Below are positions 9,801-18,247 of a stretch of 64,000 nucleotides of DNA, one piece after another. This stretch comes from Chitinophagales bacterium (GTDB taxonomy: Bacteria > Bacteroidota > Bacteroidia > Chitinophagales > Chitinophagaceae): NCBI GenBank assembly GCA_017303835.1, contig JAFLBI010000001.1, forward strand, positions 124,001-188,000. Reading direction: 5' to 3'. Numbering within the stretch: the first letter of the stretch is position 1; every line of letters begins with the position of its first letter. Made by a program: the position numbers and the translations under genes. The notes beneath the pieces are model-generated. The model was given only the letters and a program-made list of their open reading frames with translations, was not told the DNA's origin and ran no database searches.

Positions 9801-10070
9801 ATGGCTCGTTCAATTAAAAAAGGTCCTTACGTAGACAGTAAACTGGAGAAGAAAGTGATCGCCATCAATGATGGTGGTGCTAAGAAGGGTGTGTTGAAGA
9901 CTTGGAGCCGTCGCTCTACTATCACACCAGATTTCGTAGGCCACACTTTCGCAGTACACAATGGTAACAAGTTTATCCCTGTGTATGTAACAGAATTCAT
10001 GGTTGGTCATAAGCTCGGTGAGTTTGCCCCTACCAGAAACTTCAAAGGTCACGCAGGAACCAAGAAATAA
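9801..10070 (+). CDS. rpsS: 30S ribosomal protein S19
   Basis: This 89-residue protein starts [12 protein letters not shown] and has the S19 signature [19 protein letters not shown] followed by [13 protein letters not shown]. It is in the 30S head, in complex with S13. Confidence 0.97.
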   Translation: MARSIKKGPYVDSKLEKKVIAINDGGAKKGVLKTWSRRSTITPDFVGHTFAVHNGNKFIPVYVTEFMVGHKLGEFAPTRNFKGHAGTKK

Positions 10071-10119
10071 GCATGTTAATTGTGAGCGGGTTCGCCCAAT
10101 CACTTGAAACCATAAAAAA

Positions 10120-10464
10120 ATGGAAGCAGTAGCTAAATTGAGAAATTACCCCACCGGCCCACGCAAAATGCGTTTGCTGGCTGATTTGATCCGTGGCATG
10201 GAAGTGGAAAAAGCCCTGGCTGTGCTGGAGCACCATCCACAACATAATGCGGTTCCCCTCTTCAAATTGCTGAAGAGTGCCATCAACAACTGGGAACAGA
10301 AGAATGAAGGCAAGAGCGCAGCTGATAACAGCCTGGTGGTAAAAACCATTTTCGTGGATGGCGGCAGAACATTGAAGCGTATGCGTCCTGCACCTCAGGG
10401 CCGTGGCTATAGAGTTCGTAAGCGCAGCAACCACGTAACAATCATCGTAGATTCTAAAAACTAA
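10120..10464 (+). CDS. rplV: 50S ribosomal protein L22
   Basis: This 114-residue protein has the typical [18 protein letters not shown] helix and the C-terminal beta-hairpin ([19 protein letters not shown]) that lines the exit tunnel and is a macrolide-resistance site in other bacteria. rpsC follows after 16 nt. Confidence 0.97.
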   Translation: MEAVAKLRNYPTGPRKMRLLADLIRGMEVEKALAVLEHHPQHNAVPLFKLLKSAINNWEQKNEGKSAADNSLVVKTIFVDGGRTLKRMRPAPQGRGYRVRKRSNHVTIIVDSKN

Positions 10465-10480
10465 TTGATAAAACCTTTAT

Positions 10481-11263
10481 ATGGGTCAAAAAGCAAATCC
10501 AATTGGTAACAGGTTAGGTATCATCCGCGGATGGGAGAGTAACTGGTATGGTAGCAAGAAAGACTTTGCTAACAAACTGATCGAGGATAACAAGATCCGT
10601 ACCTACCTGAATGCACGTATCAACAAGGGTGGTATTGCCAAGATCGTGATCGAGCGTACACTTGGTAAACTCATCGTAACAATCCACACATCTAAGCCAG
10701 GTATCATTATCGGTAAAGGTGGTGGTGAAGTTGACCGCATCAAGGAAGAGCTGAAGAAGCTTACCGGTAAAGAAGATGTACAGATCAACATTCTGGAGAT
10801 CCGTCGTCCTGAACTGGATGCAACAATTGTTGGTGATACCATCGCTCGTCAGATCGAAAACCGTATCAACTACAAGCGTGCTACTAAGATGGCGATTGCT
10901 TCTACACTCCGTATGGGTGCAGAAGGTATCAAGGTAAAACTCAGCGGTCGTCTGGGTGGTGCTGAGATTGCCCGTAGCGAAGAATTCAAGCAAGGCCGTA
11001 CGCCATTGCATACTTTCCGTATGGACATCGATTACGCAAACGTTTTTGCACAAACTGTTTACGGTAAAATCGGTATCAAAGTATGGATCTGTAAAGGTGA
11101 AGTACTGGGCAAGCGTGAATTGAATCCAAACTTCATCGGTGGTAAGAGCGATGTGAGCGATAGAAGAGATCATCGCGGTGGAGATCGTGAACGTGGTGGC
11201 GACCGCGGTGGACGTGGTGGCGACAGAGGCGGCCGCGGTGGTTCAAGAGAACGCAAAAACTAA
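10481..11263 (+). CDS. rpsC: 30S ribosomal protein S3 with an RGG-rich tail
   Basis: This 260-residue protein has the KH domain motif [18 protein letters not shown] and the conserved second domain ([22 protein letters not shown]). After about residue 225 it carries an unusual tail with six RGG tripeptides interspersed with D, E and S. E. coli S3 has no such tail. S3 sits at the mRNA entry site and contributes to helicase activity, so a basic RGG tail could touch incoming RNA. That last point is inference. Confidence 0.97.
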   Translation: MGQKANPIGNRLGIIRGWESNWYGSKKDFANKLIEDNKIRTYLNARINKGGIAKIVIERTLGKLIVTIHTSKPGIIIGKGGGEVDRIKEELKKLTGKEDVQINILEIRRPELDATIVGDTIARQIENRINYKRATKMAIASTLRMGAEGIKVKLSGRLGGAEIARSEEFKQGRTPLHTFRMDIDYANVFAQTVYGKIGIKVWICKGEVLGKRELNPNFIGGKSDVSDRRDHRGGDRERGGDRGGRGGDRGGRGGSRERKN

Positions 11264-11326
11264 TCAAGGTAGACAGTAATCAAATATTATCTCTGTCGGT
11301 AACGGCAGAAACAAAATAGCGAAGCA

Positions 11327-11746
11327 ATGTTACAGCCTAAAAGAAGTAAACACAGAAAGCAGCAAAAAGGACGCATCAGGGAAGTTGCCAAGCGTGGCAC
11401 CCAGATTTCCTTCGGTTCTTTTGCATTGAAAGCTATGGAACCCATCTGGTTAACTAACCGCCAGATTGAAGCTGCCCGTCAGTCCATGACACGTGCCATG
11501 AAGCGTGAAGGTAACGTGTGGATCAGGGTGTTTCCAGATAAAATCATCACCCGTAAGCCTCTTGAAGTGAGGATGGGTAAAGGTAAGGGTAACCCTGAGT
11601 TCTGGGCCGCTGTGGTAGAACCAGGTCGTATCATCTTCGAATGCGATGGTGTACCTGAAGCAGTAGCAAAAGAAGCCATGGAACTGGCTGCACAGAAACT
11701 GCCGATCAAAACCAAATTCGTCGTAAGAAGAGACCTGCAAGCTTAA
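11327..11746 (+). CDS. rplP: 50S ribosomal protein L16
   Basis: This 139-residue protein starts [16 protein letters not shown] and has the L16 signature [18 protein letters not shown] and the [15 protein letters not shown] loop. It binds near the A-site tRNA elbow and is a late-assembly protein of the 50S. Confidence 0.97.
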   Translation: MLQPKRSKHRKQQKGRIREVAKRGTQISFGSFALKAMEPIWLTNRQIEAARQSMTRAMKREGNVWIRVFPDKIITRKPLEVRMGKGKGNPEFWAAVVEPGRIIFECDGVPEAVAKEAMELAAQKLPIKTKFVVRRDLQA

Positions 11747-11765
11747 TTTATAAAACTGAATTGCA

Positions 11766-11975
11766 ATGGCTAAAAAGCAAGAATTCACCAAGAGCCTGAA
11801 AGATCTGAATACATCAGATCTGAAAGCAAGAATCCAGGAAGATCAGCTTCGTTTGAAGAAGCTGGAGTTCGCTCACGCGATCTCTCCACTGGAGAACCCG
11901 ATGACCATCCGTGGTCTGCGCAGGGATATCGCCCGCCTGAAAACGGAATTGAAGAAAAAAGAAATGGGTATCTAA
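11766..11975 (+). CDS. rpmC: 50S ribosomal protein L29
   Basis: This 69-residue two-helix protein contains FAHAISPLENPMTIRGLRRD followed by IARLKTELKKKE, the L29 pattern. It sits beside L23 at the tunnel exit. It is placed between rplP and rpsQ as usual. Confidence 0.95.
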   Translation: MAKKQEFTKSLKDLNTSDLKARIQEDQLRLKKLEFAHAISPLENPMTIRGLRRDIARLKTELKKKEMGI

Positions 11976-11991
11976 CCATAAATAAACAACA

Positions 11992-12249
11992 ATGGCTGAA
12001 AGAAATTTGCGTAAAACAAGGATTGGTGTTGTTACCAGCGATAAAATGGCTAAGACCATCACAGTTGCTGTAGAAAGAAAAGTAAAACACCCTATCTACG
12101 GAAAATTCGTAAAGAAGACTACCAAGTTCCATGCTCATGATGAAAAAGATGAGTGCGGCGTTGGTGACGTAGTGAAAATCATGGAAACCCGCCCCATGTC
12201 TAAGACGAAGCGTTGGAGACTGGTGGAAGTGGTAGAAAAAGCTAAGTAA
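11992..12249 (+). CDS. rpsQ: 30S ribosomal protein S17
   Basis: This 85-residue OB-fold protein has [39 protein letters not shown] and the ending [20 protein letters not shown]. All are characteristic of S17, a primary 16S rRNA binder. Confidence 0.97.
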   Translation: MAERNLRKTRIGVVTSDKMAKTITVAVERKVKHPIYGKFVKKTTKFHAHDEKDECGVGDVVKIMETRPMSKTKRWRLVEVVEKAK

Positions 12250-12303
12250 TCCCGCTGTTTTACTATTGATAAACAAGTTCACAGAACTGAAAAACTAATT
12301 AAG

Positions 12304-12672
12304 ATGATTCAGCAAGAAAGCAGATTAAACGTAGCTGATAACAGCGGTGCTAAGGAAGTACTGTGTATCAGGGTGCTGGGTAACAGCGGCCAAGACTACG
12401 CCAAGATCGGCGACAAGATTGTGGTAACAGTAAAAGACGCGCTGCCTGCAGGTGGTGTGAAGAAAGGTACTGTATCCAAAGCTGTTATTGTTCGTACCAA
12501 GAACAAACTGCGTCGTAAAGATGGTTCTTATATCCGTTTCGATGATAATGCCGTTGTGTTACTGAACAACTCAGACGAACCTCGCGGTACCCGTATCTTC
12601 GGACCAGTAGCAAGAGAGTTGCGTGATAAAGGATACATGAAGATTATTTCACTTGCTCCTGAGGTACTGTAA
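12304..12672 (+). CDS. rplN: 50S ribosomal protein L14
   Basis: This 122-residue protein has [19 protein letters not shown] at the start and the [20 protein letters not shown] ending. It forms part of an intersubunit bridge with L19 and 16S rRNA. It is the first gene of the spc part of the cluster, and no promoter or terminator is seen before it. Confidence 0.97.
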   Translation: MIQQESRLNVADNSGAKEVLCIRVLGNSGQDYAKIGDKIVVTVKDALPAGGVKKGTVSKAVIVRTKNKLRRKDGSYIRFDDNAVVLLNNSDEPRGTRIFGPVARELRDKGYMKIISLAPEVL

Positions 12673-12718
12673 TCCATAAACAGCGTTTGCATCAGCATAC
12701 AGCATAAAGCTTAGAACA

Positions 12719-13057
12719 ATGAGTAACAGATTTAAACCCAAATTCAACATCAAGAAAGGCGACCAGGTAGTGGTGATCGCCGGTGAAGACAAGGATCTCA
12801 AGAAGCCCCGTAAGGTGCTGGAAGTGATTCTGGATAAGTCTCGCGTAGTTGTTGAAGGTGTCAATATTGTAACCAAGCATACCAAGCCTACGGCTCAAAA
12901 CACCAAAGGTGGTATCGTTAAGGTTGAAGCGCCTATTCACATCAGTAATGTGATGTTGTGGGACGCTAAAGCAGGTGCAGCTACTAAAGTGAAGCGTACC
13001 CGCGAAAATGGCAAATTAGTTCGCGTATCTAAAAAATCAGGGGAGGTAATTAAGTAA
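12719..13057 (+). CDS. rplX: 50S ribosomal protein L24
   Basis: This 112-residue KOW-domain protein ([18 protein letters not shown]) has the conserved [20 protein letters not shown] segment. It is an assembly initiator of the 50S. Its stop codon overlaps the rplE start by one base (TAATG), so the two are translationally coupled. Confidence 0.97.
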   Translation: MSNRFKPKFNIKKGDQVVVIAGEDKDLKKPRKVLEVILDKSRVVVEGVNIVTKHTKPTAQNTKGGIVKVEAPIHISNVMLWDAKAGAATKVKRTRENGKLVRVSKKSGEVIK

Positions 13058-13626
13058 TGAGTACTGTAAAATACACTCCGAGATTGGCAGATAAGTACAA
13101 AAACGAAGTTGTACCTGCCTTGATGAAGAAGTTTGGTTATGGCAGCATCATGCAAGCCCCCAAGCTCGAGAAAATCTGTATCAACCGTGGCGTTAATGGC
13201 GCTGTAGCTGATAAAAAGCTGGTAGATATTGCAGTTGAAGAGCTGTCAATGATCACTGGTCAGAAGCCAGTAGCTACTTTTTCTAAGAAAGATATCTCCA
13301 ACTTCAAATTGCGTAAGGGTATGCCTATCGGTGCACGTGTTACGCTGAGAGGTGAGAAGATGTTCGAATTCTTGGACAGACTGATCTCTGTAGCATTGCC
13401 ACGTGTACGTGACTTCAAAGGTATCAGTGACAAGGCTTTCGATGGCCGTGGTAACTATACACTGGGTGTTACTGAACAGATCATCTTCCCTGAGATCGAT
13501 ATCGATAAGGTGAATAAGATCACCGGTATGGACATCACTTTCGTTACTTCAGCCAACAGCAATGAAGAAGCTTTCGAATTGCTGAAGGAACTGGGTATGC
13601 CATTCAAATCAAATAAAAAAGACTAA
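13057..13626 (+). CDS. rplE: 50S ribosomal protein L5
   Basis: This 189-residue protein has [10 protein letters not shown] in its N-terminal third, the [20 protein letters not shown] motif and FPEIDIDKV. It binds 5S rRNA with L18 and contacts the P-site tRNA. The start codon overlaps the end of rplX. Confidence 0.97.
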   Translation: MSTVKYTPRLADKYKNEVVPALMKKFGYGSIMQAPKLEKICINRGVNGAVADKKLVDIAVEELSMITGQKPVATFSKKDISNFKLRKGMPIGARVTLRGEKMFEFLDRLISVALPRVRDFKGISDKAFDGRGNYTLGVTEQIIFPEIDIDKVNKITGMDITFVTSANSNEEAFELLKELGMPFKSNKKD

Positions 13627-13643
13627 ACCAATAATCGTATCAC

Positions 13644-13913
13644 ATGGCAAAGAAATCAGTAGTAGCCAGACAAGCCAAGCGTGAAGCATTGGTTGCTAAG
13701 TTTGCTGACAAGCGTGCTGAACTGAAAGCTGCAGGCGACTACGCAGCACTGGACAAGCTTCCTAAGAATGCTTCTCCTGTTCGTTTGAAGAACCGCTGCC
13801 AGCTTACCGGTCGTCCTAAGGGATACATGCGTTTCTTCGGTATATCAAGGGTGATGTTCCGCGATATGGCGTTGAACGGAAAAATTCCAGGCGTAAAGAA
13901 AGCTTCCTGGTAA
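13644..13913 (+). CDS. rpsN: 30S ribosomal protein S14, zinc-free long form
   Basis: This 89-residue protein ends with the S14 signature [20 protein letters not shown]. The CxxC...CxxC zinc ribbon of the short form is absent, so it is the long (C-minus) form. That form does not depend on zinc, which may matter given the metal-efflux island in the same window, although no link is shown. Confidence 0.96.
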   Translation: MAKKSVVARQAKREALVAKFADKRAELKAAGDYAALDKLPKNASPVRLKNRCQLTGRPKGYMRFFGISRVMFRDMALNGKIPGVKKASW

Positions 13914-13964
13914 TTCAGGCTGCTTGATGTAAAACAAATTCTGAACTGATTTAATTCAAATTAT

Positions 13965-14363
13965 ATGGTAACTGATCCTATTGCAGATTTTTTAACCAGG
14001 GTTCGTAATGCGCAACTGGCCGGACACAGAATCGTTGAAATTCCTGCCTCTAACCTGAAGAAGCGTATTACAGAGATCCTGTACGATCAGGGTTATATTC
14101 TGAAGTACAAGTTTGAAGACGACAACAAACAAGGTCTGATCAAGATCGCGTTGAAGTACGATGCTCAAACTAAGCAGCCTGCTATTCGTAGCCTGGAGCG
14201 CATCAGCCGCCCTGGTCTGCGTCAGTACGCGAAGCCTGCTGACTTCAAGCGTGTGATCAACGGTCTGGGTATTGCCATCCTGTCTACATCTAAGGGTGTA
14301 TTGACTGATAAGCAAGCTAAAGCACAGAACGTTGGTGGTGAAGTATTGTGCTACGTATCGTAA
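13965..14363 (+). CDS. rpsH: 30S ribosomal protein S8
   Basis: This 132-residue protein starts with the typical DPIADFLTRVRNAQLAGH and has the RISRPGLRQYA and GLGIAILSTSKGVLTDKQA motifs. In E. coli S8 represses the spc operon by binding its mRNA. Here a long-range pairing that covers the rplF start codon lies directly downstream of rpsH. Confidence 0.97.
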   Translation: MVTDPIADFLTRVRNAQLAGHRIVEIPASNLKKRITEILYDQGYILKYKFEDDNKQGLIKIALKYDAQTKQPAIRSLERISRPGLRQYAKPADFKRVINGLGIAILSTSKGVLTDKQAKAQNVGGEVLCYVS

Positions 14364-14391
14364 TTAATCAAAGGTTCTGATAATTAAGCCT

Positions 14392-14449
14392 CATAGTCGT
14401 GGCTGAACACGGAATCTGTTTCTAACAAATAAAATTAAAACCGACTATG
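14392..14449 (+). promoter_or_regulatory. long-range stem covering the rplF start codon
   Basis: CATAGTCG (14392-14399) is the exact complement of CGACTATG (14442-14449), whose last three bases are the rplF ATG. The 42-nt loop is A/T-rich with a small inner AACA/TGTT pair. If it forms in RNA it would hide the start codon, which fits coupling or feedback control. There is no experimental support. Confidence 0.4.
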
Positions 14450-15001
14450 TCTCGTATTGGTAAAAAACCGGTGGTAGTTCCTGCAGGCGTAACAGTAACT
14501 GTAGGTAAAGACAACGTGGTAACTGTGAAAGGCCCTAAGGGTGAACTGAAGCAGCAAATTGACCGCGATATTAATATTGAAGTGAAGGATGGCGAAGTCT
14601 TGGTAACTCGTCCAACAGATCAAATCCGTCACCGCGCTATGCACGGTCTGTACCGCGCATTGATCGGCAACTTGGTAAAAGGTGTAACTGAAGGTTACAA
14701 GCGTGAACTGGAACTGGTGGGTGTGGGTTACAAGGCTGCGAACACTGGTAACGTATTAGACCTGGCTTTGGGTTATTCACACAATATCATCTTTGAAGTA
14801 CCTAGCGAACTGAAAGTTGCTACAGTTACTGAAAAAGGTCAGAATCCTAAGATCATGCTGGAAGGTATCGACAAGCAATTGCTTGGTCAGGTAGCTGCCA
14901 AACTGAGAAGTCTGCGTAAGCCTGAACCATACAAGGGTAAGGGTGTGAAGTACAGCGATGAAGTACTGAGAAGAAAAGCAGGTAAGGCCGCAGGTAAATA
15001 A
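14447..15001 (+). CDS. rplF: 50S ribosomal protein L6
   Basis: This 184-residue protein starts MSRIGKKPVVVPAGV and ends with RKPEPYKGKGVKYSDEVLRR, the L6 signature. It lies at the base of the L7/L12 stalk. The start is fixed by conservation, and the ATG lies in the 3' arm of the long-range stem described separately. Confidence 0.97.
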   Translation: MSRIGKKPVVVPAGVTVTVGKDNVVTVKGPKGELKQQIDRDINIEVKDGEVLVTRPTDQIRHRAMHGLYRALIGNLVKGVTEGYKRELELVGVGYKAANTGNVLDLALGYSHNIIFEVPSELKVATVTEKGQNPKIMLEGIDKQLLGQVAAKLRSLRKPEPYKGKGVKYSDEVLRRKAGKAAGK

Positions 15002-15018
15002 TCAACATTCATAAACTA

Positions 15019-15037
15019 CTCCCGGCAGCATCGGGAG
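15019..15037 (+). other. intergenic hairpin rplF-rplR
   Basis: A perfect 6-bp stem CTCCCG / CGGGAG with a 7-nt loop lies in the 51-nt gap before rplR. There is no T-run, so it is not a terminator. Confidence 0.45.
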
Positions 15038-15052
15038 CATAAATAAAGAACA

Positions 15053-15406
15053 ATGGACGCAAAAATGCTCAGAAGACAAAAGATCCGCTTCAGAATCCGC
15101 AAGGATGTAGTGGGTACTGCTCAAAAGCCTCGTTTGTCTGTTTTCCGCAGCAACCTGGACATCTATGTTCAGCTGATCGATGATACTACCGGTAATACAC
15201 TGGCTGCAGCTTCTTCTAAAGAGAAGGAGATTGTAGCACAGAAAGTAAACAAGGTAGAGAAAAGCAAACTGGTTGGTGCATCTATTGCCCGTAAAGCATT
15301 GGCACTGGGTCTCAGCAAAGTGGTTTTCGATCGTGGTGGTTACCTCTATCATGGTCGCGTGAAAGCTGTAGCTGATGGTGCACGCGAAGCAGGTCTTCAA
15401 TTCTAA
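15053..15406 (+). CDS. rplR: 50S ribosomal protein L18
   Basis: This 117-residue protein has [18 protein letters not shown] and the C-terminal [20 protein letters not shown] signature. It brings 5S rRNA into the central protuberance together with L5. Confidence 0.97.
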   Translation: MDAKMLRRQKIRFRIRKDVVGTAQKPRLSVFRSNLDIYVQLIDDTTGNTLAAASSKEKEIVAQKVNKVEKSKLVGASIARKALALGLSKVVFDRGGYLYHGRVKAVADGAREAGLQF

Positions 15407-15433
15407 TTGCTCACTCTTACAATCGAAAGATAA

Positions 15434-15955
15434 ATGTCTAAAGTAATTGCAAATAAGGTGAAAGCCGGTGGCGACATGGAACTGAAAGAGAAAGTGGTAG
15501 CCATTAACCGTGTAGTGAAAACTACTAAAGGCGGCCGTACATTCAGTTTTTCTGCCCTCGTAGTAGTAGGTAATGAAAACGGTGTTGTTGGTCAAGGTCT
15601 CGGCAAAGCCAAAGAAGTTCAGGAAGCCATCACCAAGGGTATTGAAGATGCCAAGAAAAATCTGGTGAAAGTGCCTGTAATGCATGGTACTATTCCACAC
15701 GATCAATTTGCTAAGCAGGGTGCTGCAAAAGTATTGATCAAGCCAGCTGCACATGGTGCCGGTGTAATCGCCGGTGGTAGCATGCGTGCTGTATTGGAAA
15801 GTGCTGGTGTAACAGACGTACTCGCTAAGAGTCTGGGTTCTGCCAATCCACACAACGTGGTTAAAGCAACCATCAAAGCCCTCACGCTGTTGAGAGAGCC
15901 TGTAACTGTTGCTAAAACACGTAGCCTGAAACTGAGCAAAGTATTTAACGGATAA
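15434..15955 (+). CDS. rpsE: 30S ribosomal protein S5
   Basis: This 173-residue protein has the dsRBD-like N-domain ([39 protein letters not shown]) and the C-domain [20 protein letters not shown]. It works at the mRNA entry site and in decoding accuracy. Confidence 0.97.
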   Translation: MSKVIANKVKAGGDMELKEKVVAINRVVKTTKGGRTFSFSALVVVGNENGVVGQGLGKAKEVQEAITKGIEDAKKNLVKVPVMHGTIPHDQFAKQGAAKVLIKPAAHGAGVIAGGSMRAVLESAGVTDVLAKSLGSANPHNVVKATIKALTLLREPVTVAKTRSLKLSKVFNG

Positions 15956-16017
15956 CACTGTCGCCGGTTCTGCGCATCAACCGATGCAGCCGAATGGATG
16001 ACCAAATGCATAGTATC

Positions 16018-16200
16018 ATGAAAAAGATCAAGATCACATTGGTAAAGAGCCCGATCGACAGACCAGAGCGTCAAAAGCTCACGCTGAAAGCACTGGGCCT
16101 CAATAAAACCAACTCTTCTAAAGAAGTAGAAGCTACACCTCAGATCCTGGGTATGGTGAACAAGGTGAGCCATCTGGTGAAAGTAGAAGAACTGGCTTAA
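16018..16200 (+). CDS. rpmD: 50S ribosomal protein L30
   Basis: This 60-residue protein is [20 protein letters not shown], then TLKALGL and the typical [16 protein letters not shown] ending. The ATG at 16018 is chosen. The open frame extends 24 nt further upstream but without conserved residues. Small size and position between rpsE and rplO support the call. Confidence 0.95.
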   Translation: MKKIKITLVKSPIDRPERQKLTLKALGLNKTNSSKEVEATPQILGMVNKVSHLVKVEELA

Positions 16201-16214
16201 TCAAGACATTTTGA

Positions 16215-16286
16215 TGTGCAAATACGGTAGCAATACTGTGTTTGCACATTTCTTCATTTATTCATTAACGCGAGGGGTGATTCCCC
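16215..16286 (+). other. rpmD-rplO gap with two hairpins
   Basis: The 108-nt gap contains TGTGCAAA (16215-16222) pairing with TTTGCACA (16241-16248), with a smaller GTA/TAC pair inside, and then GGGG/CCCC (16274-16286). Both lie shortly before the rplO ATG at 16309. No -7 box is seen, so these look like structure within the operon mRNA. Confidence 0.45.
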
Positions 16287-16308
16287 GAAAGTTCAAAATC
16301 AAAGTAGT

Positions 16309-16758
16309 ATGAAACTGCACACACTCAAACCTGCAGAAGGTTCCGTAAAGAAAGAAAAACGTTTAGGTCGTGGTGAAGCATCCGGTAAGGGTGGTACTTC
16401 AACCAAGGGTAACAAAGGTCATCAGAGCCGTTCTGGTTTCAAGAACAAGATGGCACACGAAGGTGGTCAGATGCCAATTCAACGTCGTTTGCCTAAGCGT
16501 GGTTTCAAGAACAACAACCGTGTTGAGTACAAAGTGTTCAACCTGGGTCAGATCGACCAACTGGTAGAAAAATATGGTTTCACAGAATTCTCTCTGGAAA
16601 ACCTCTATATCAACGGACTGATCAGCCGCACTGATAAAGTGAAAGTTCTGGCTACAGGCGAACTGAAAGCCAAGCTGACTTTCAAAGTAAATGCGGTAAG
16701 TGACAAAGCCAAAGCTGCCGTTGAAGCAGCAGGCGGTTCTGTTGAAATTGTAAAATAA
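16309..16758 (+). CDS. rplO: 50S ribosomal protein L15
   Basis: This 149-residue protein has the glycine-rich N-terminus (RLGRGEASGKGGTSTKGNKG, GFKNKMAHEGGQMPIQRRLP) and the LKAKLTFKVNAVSDKAKAAV ending of L15. It is a late-assembly 50S protein. A terminator-like hairpin lies between it and secY. Confidence 0.97.
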   Translation: MKLHTLKPAEGSVKKEKRLGRGEASGKGGTSTKGNKGHQSRSGFKNKMAHEGGQMPIQRRLPKRGFKNNNRVEYKVFNLGQIDQLVEKYGFTEFSLENLYINGLISRTDKVKVLATGELKAKLTFKVNAVSDKAKAAVEAAGGSVEIVK

Positions 16759-16775
16759 TTTTAACTACCTTGCCC

Positions 16776-16799
16776 GACGCATCAACGATGCGTCTTTTT
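16776..16799 (+). terminator. terminator-like hairpin between rplO and secY
   Basis: A perfect 8-bp stem GACGCATC / GATGCGTC with a 3-nt loop is followed by TTTTTGG. It lies 36 nt before the secY start. No -7 box is visible between it and secY, so secY probably depends on partial read-through. Confidence 0.7.
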
Positions 16800-16834
16800 G
16801 GTTTTACAGCGATCACATTTTCAACTGACTATCT

Positions 16835-18181
16835 GTGAAAAAATTATTTGAGACATTAAAGAATATCTGGAGTATTGATGAGCTGCGCGACAAGATTGTT
16901 GTTACGCTGTTGTTGGTGCTCACTTACCGTTTCGGTACCCACATCGTTCTGCCAGGCATCGATCCTAACCTGATTGAAGCTGCTCAGAATAATGCAAACA
17001 CCAAAGGATTAGTTGGCTTGTTCGACATGTTTGCAGGCGGTGCATTTTCTCAGGCTTCTATTCTGGCCTTGGGTATTATGCCTTATATCTCTGCTTCTAT
17101 CTTTATGCAGTTGATGACCATTTTGGTTCCACAATTGCAGAAGATCCAGAAAGAGGGTGAGAGCGGTCGTAAAAAGATTAATCAGTGGACACGTTACCTC
17201 ACAGTGATTGTTACTGCTTTCCAGGCAGGTGCTTATGTAGCTTACCTTAACAGCCCTGGTTATGCTGAAGCGATCTTGCCAGCATTCAAACCTTATTTTA
17301 TGTTCAGTACCATCATCACACTGACAGCAGGAACACTGTTTGTCATGTGGTTGGGTGAGCGTATTCAAGATAAAGGTTTGGGTAATGGTACATCTATCAT
17401 CATCATGGTAGGTATCCTTGCTCGTTTGCCGCAGTCTTTGATTCAGGAATTTGGTGCTAAGAGTGAGCGTGCAGGTGGTGGTTTATTAATCTTCTTGATT
17501 GAAATCGCTATTCTAGTTGCGATCATCATGGGACTGATTATCCTGGTTCAGGGTGTTCGTAAGATCCCTGTGAATTATGCTAAGCAAATCATTGGCAATC
17601 GTCAGTTTGGTGGTGCACGTCAATTCCTGCCAGTGAAGGTGAACAGTGCTGGTGTAATGCCAATCATCTTTGCACAGGCAATCATGTTCCTGCCTACATT
17701 GGTATCATTCACCAATATTGATTCTGCTCAGGGTATTGTGCGCATTTTCAATGACCACAGTAATTTCTGGTATATGGTTGTGTATTCTGTGATGGTAATT
17801 GGTTTTACCTTCCTGTACACAGCATTGATTTTTAACCCTAAGCAAATCAGTGAAGACCTGAAGCGTAATAACGGTTTTATTCCTGGCGTGAAGCCCGGTC
17901 AGCCTACAGCTGATTATATCGGTGCTGTGATGGATAAGATCACTTTGCCTGGTGCGATTTTCCTGGCAATAGTTGGTATTATGCCTGGTTTCGCTCAGCG
18001 TCTGGGTGTTACACAAGGCTTCAGTACTTTCTTTGGTGGTACTTCACTGCTGATTATGGTTGGTGTGGTATTGGATACACTGCAGCAAATTGAGACTTAT
18101 CTGCTGATGCGTCAGTATGATGGTTTGATGAAAGGCGGTCGTGTACAAGGCAGACAATCAGTTAGCTCAAGCGCTATTTAA
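16835..18181 (+). CDS. secY: protein translocase subunit SecY
   Basis: This 448-residue ten-helix membrane protein forms the protein-conducting channel with SecE/SecG. It starts with GTG (VKKLFETLKNIWSIDELRDK). Recognisable parts are YRFGTHIVLPGID, the plug region GGAFSQASILALGIMPYISA, and the cytoplasmic loop PVNYAKQIIGNRQFGGARQF. The terminal location in the spc cluster is standard. A strong terminator follows. Confidence 0.97.
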   Translation: MKKLFETLKNIWSIDELRDKIVVTLLLVLTYRFGTHIVLPGIDPNLIEAAQNNANTKGLVGLFDMFAGGAFSQASILALGIMPYISASIFMQLMTILVPQLQKIQKEGESGRKKINQWTRYLTVIVTAFQAGAYVAYLNSPGYAEAILPAFKPYFMFSTIITLTAGTLFVMWLGERIQDKGLGNGTSIIIMVGILARLPQSLIQEFGAKSERAGGGLLIFLIEIAILVAIIMGLIILVQGVRKIPVNYAKQIIGNRQFGGARQFLPVKVNSAGVMPIIFAQAIMFLPTLVSFTNIDSAQGIVRIFNDHSNFWYMVVYSVMVIGFTFLYTALIFNPKQISEDLKRNNGFIPGVKPGQPTADYIGAVMDKITLPGAIFLAIVGIMPGFAQRLGVTQGFSTFFGGTSLLIMVGVVLDTLQQIETYLLMRQYDGLMKGGRVQGRQSVSSSAI

Positions 18182-18209
18182 CTGAGTACTTGATTTAAAA
18201 GTATATTGC

Positions 18210-18243
18210 AACCTGTCAGGTACTCCTGACAGGTTTCTTTTTT
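18210..18243 (+). terminator. intrinsic terminator after secY, abutting map
   Basis: A perfect 11-bp stem AACCTGTCAGG / CCTGACAGGTT with a 4-nt loop is followed by TCTTTTTT. It ends only 4 nt before the first possible map start, so map either relies on read-through or starts at the second ATG. Confidence 0.92.
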
Positions 18244-18247
18244 AAAG

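Noticed and set aside
15002-15958. 318-codon minus-strand open frame opposite rplR and rpsE
   Set aside because: It is a shadow of two strongly conserved ribosomal genes with biased codon use. The peptide is rich in Cys, His, Phe and Tyr, as expected from antisense reading.
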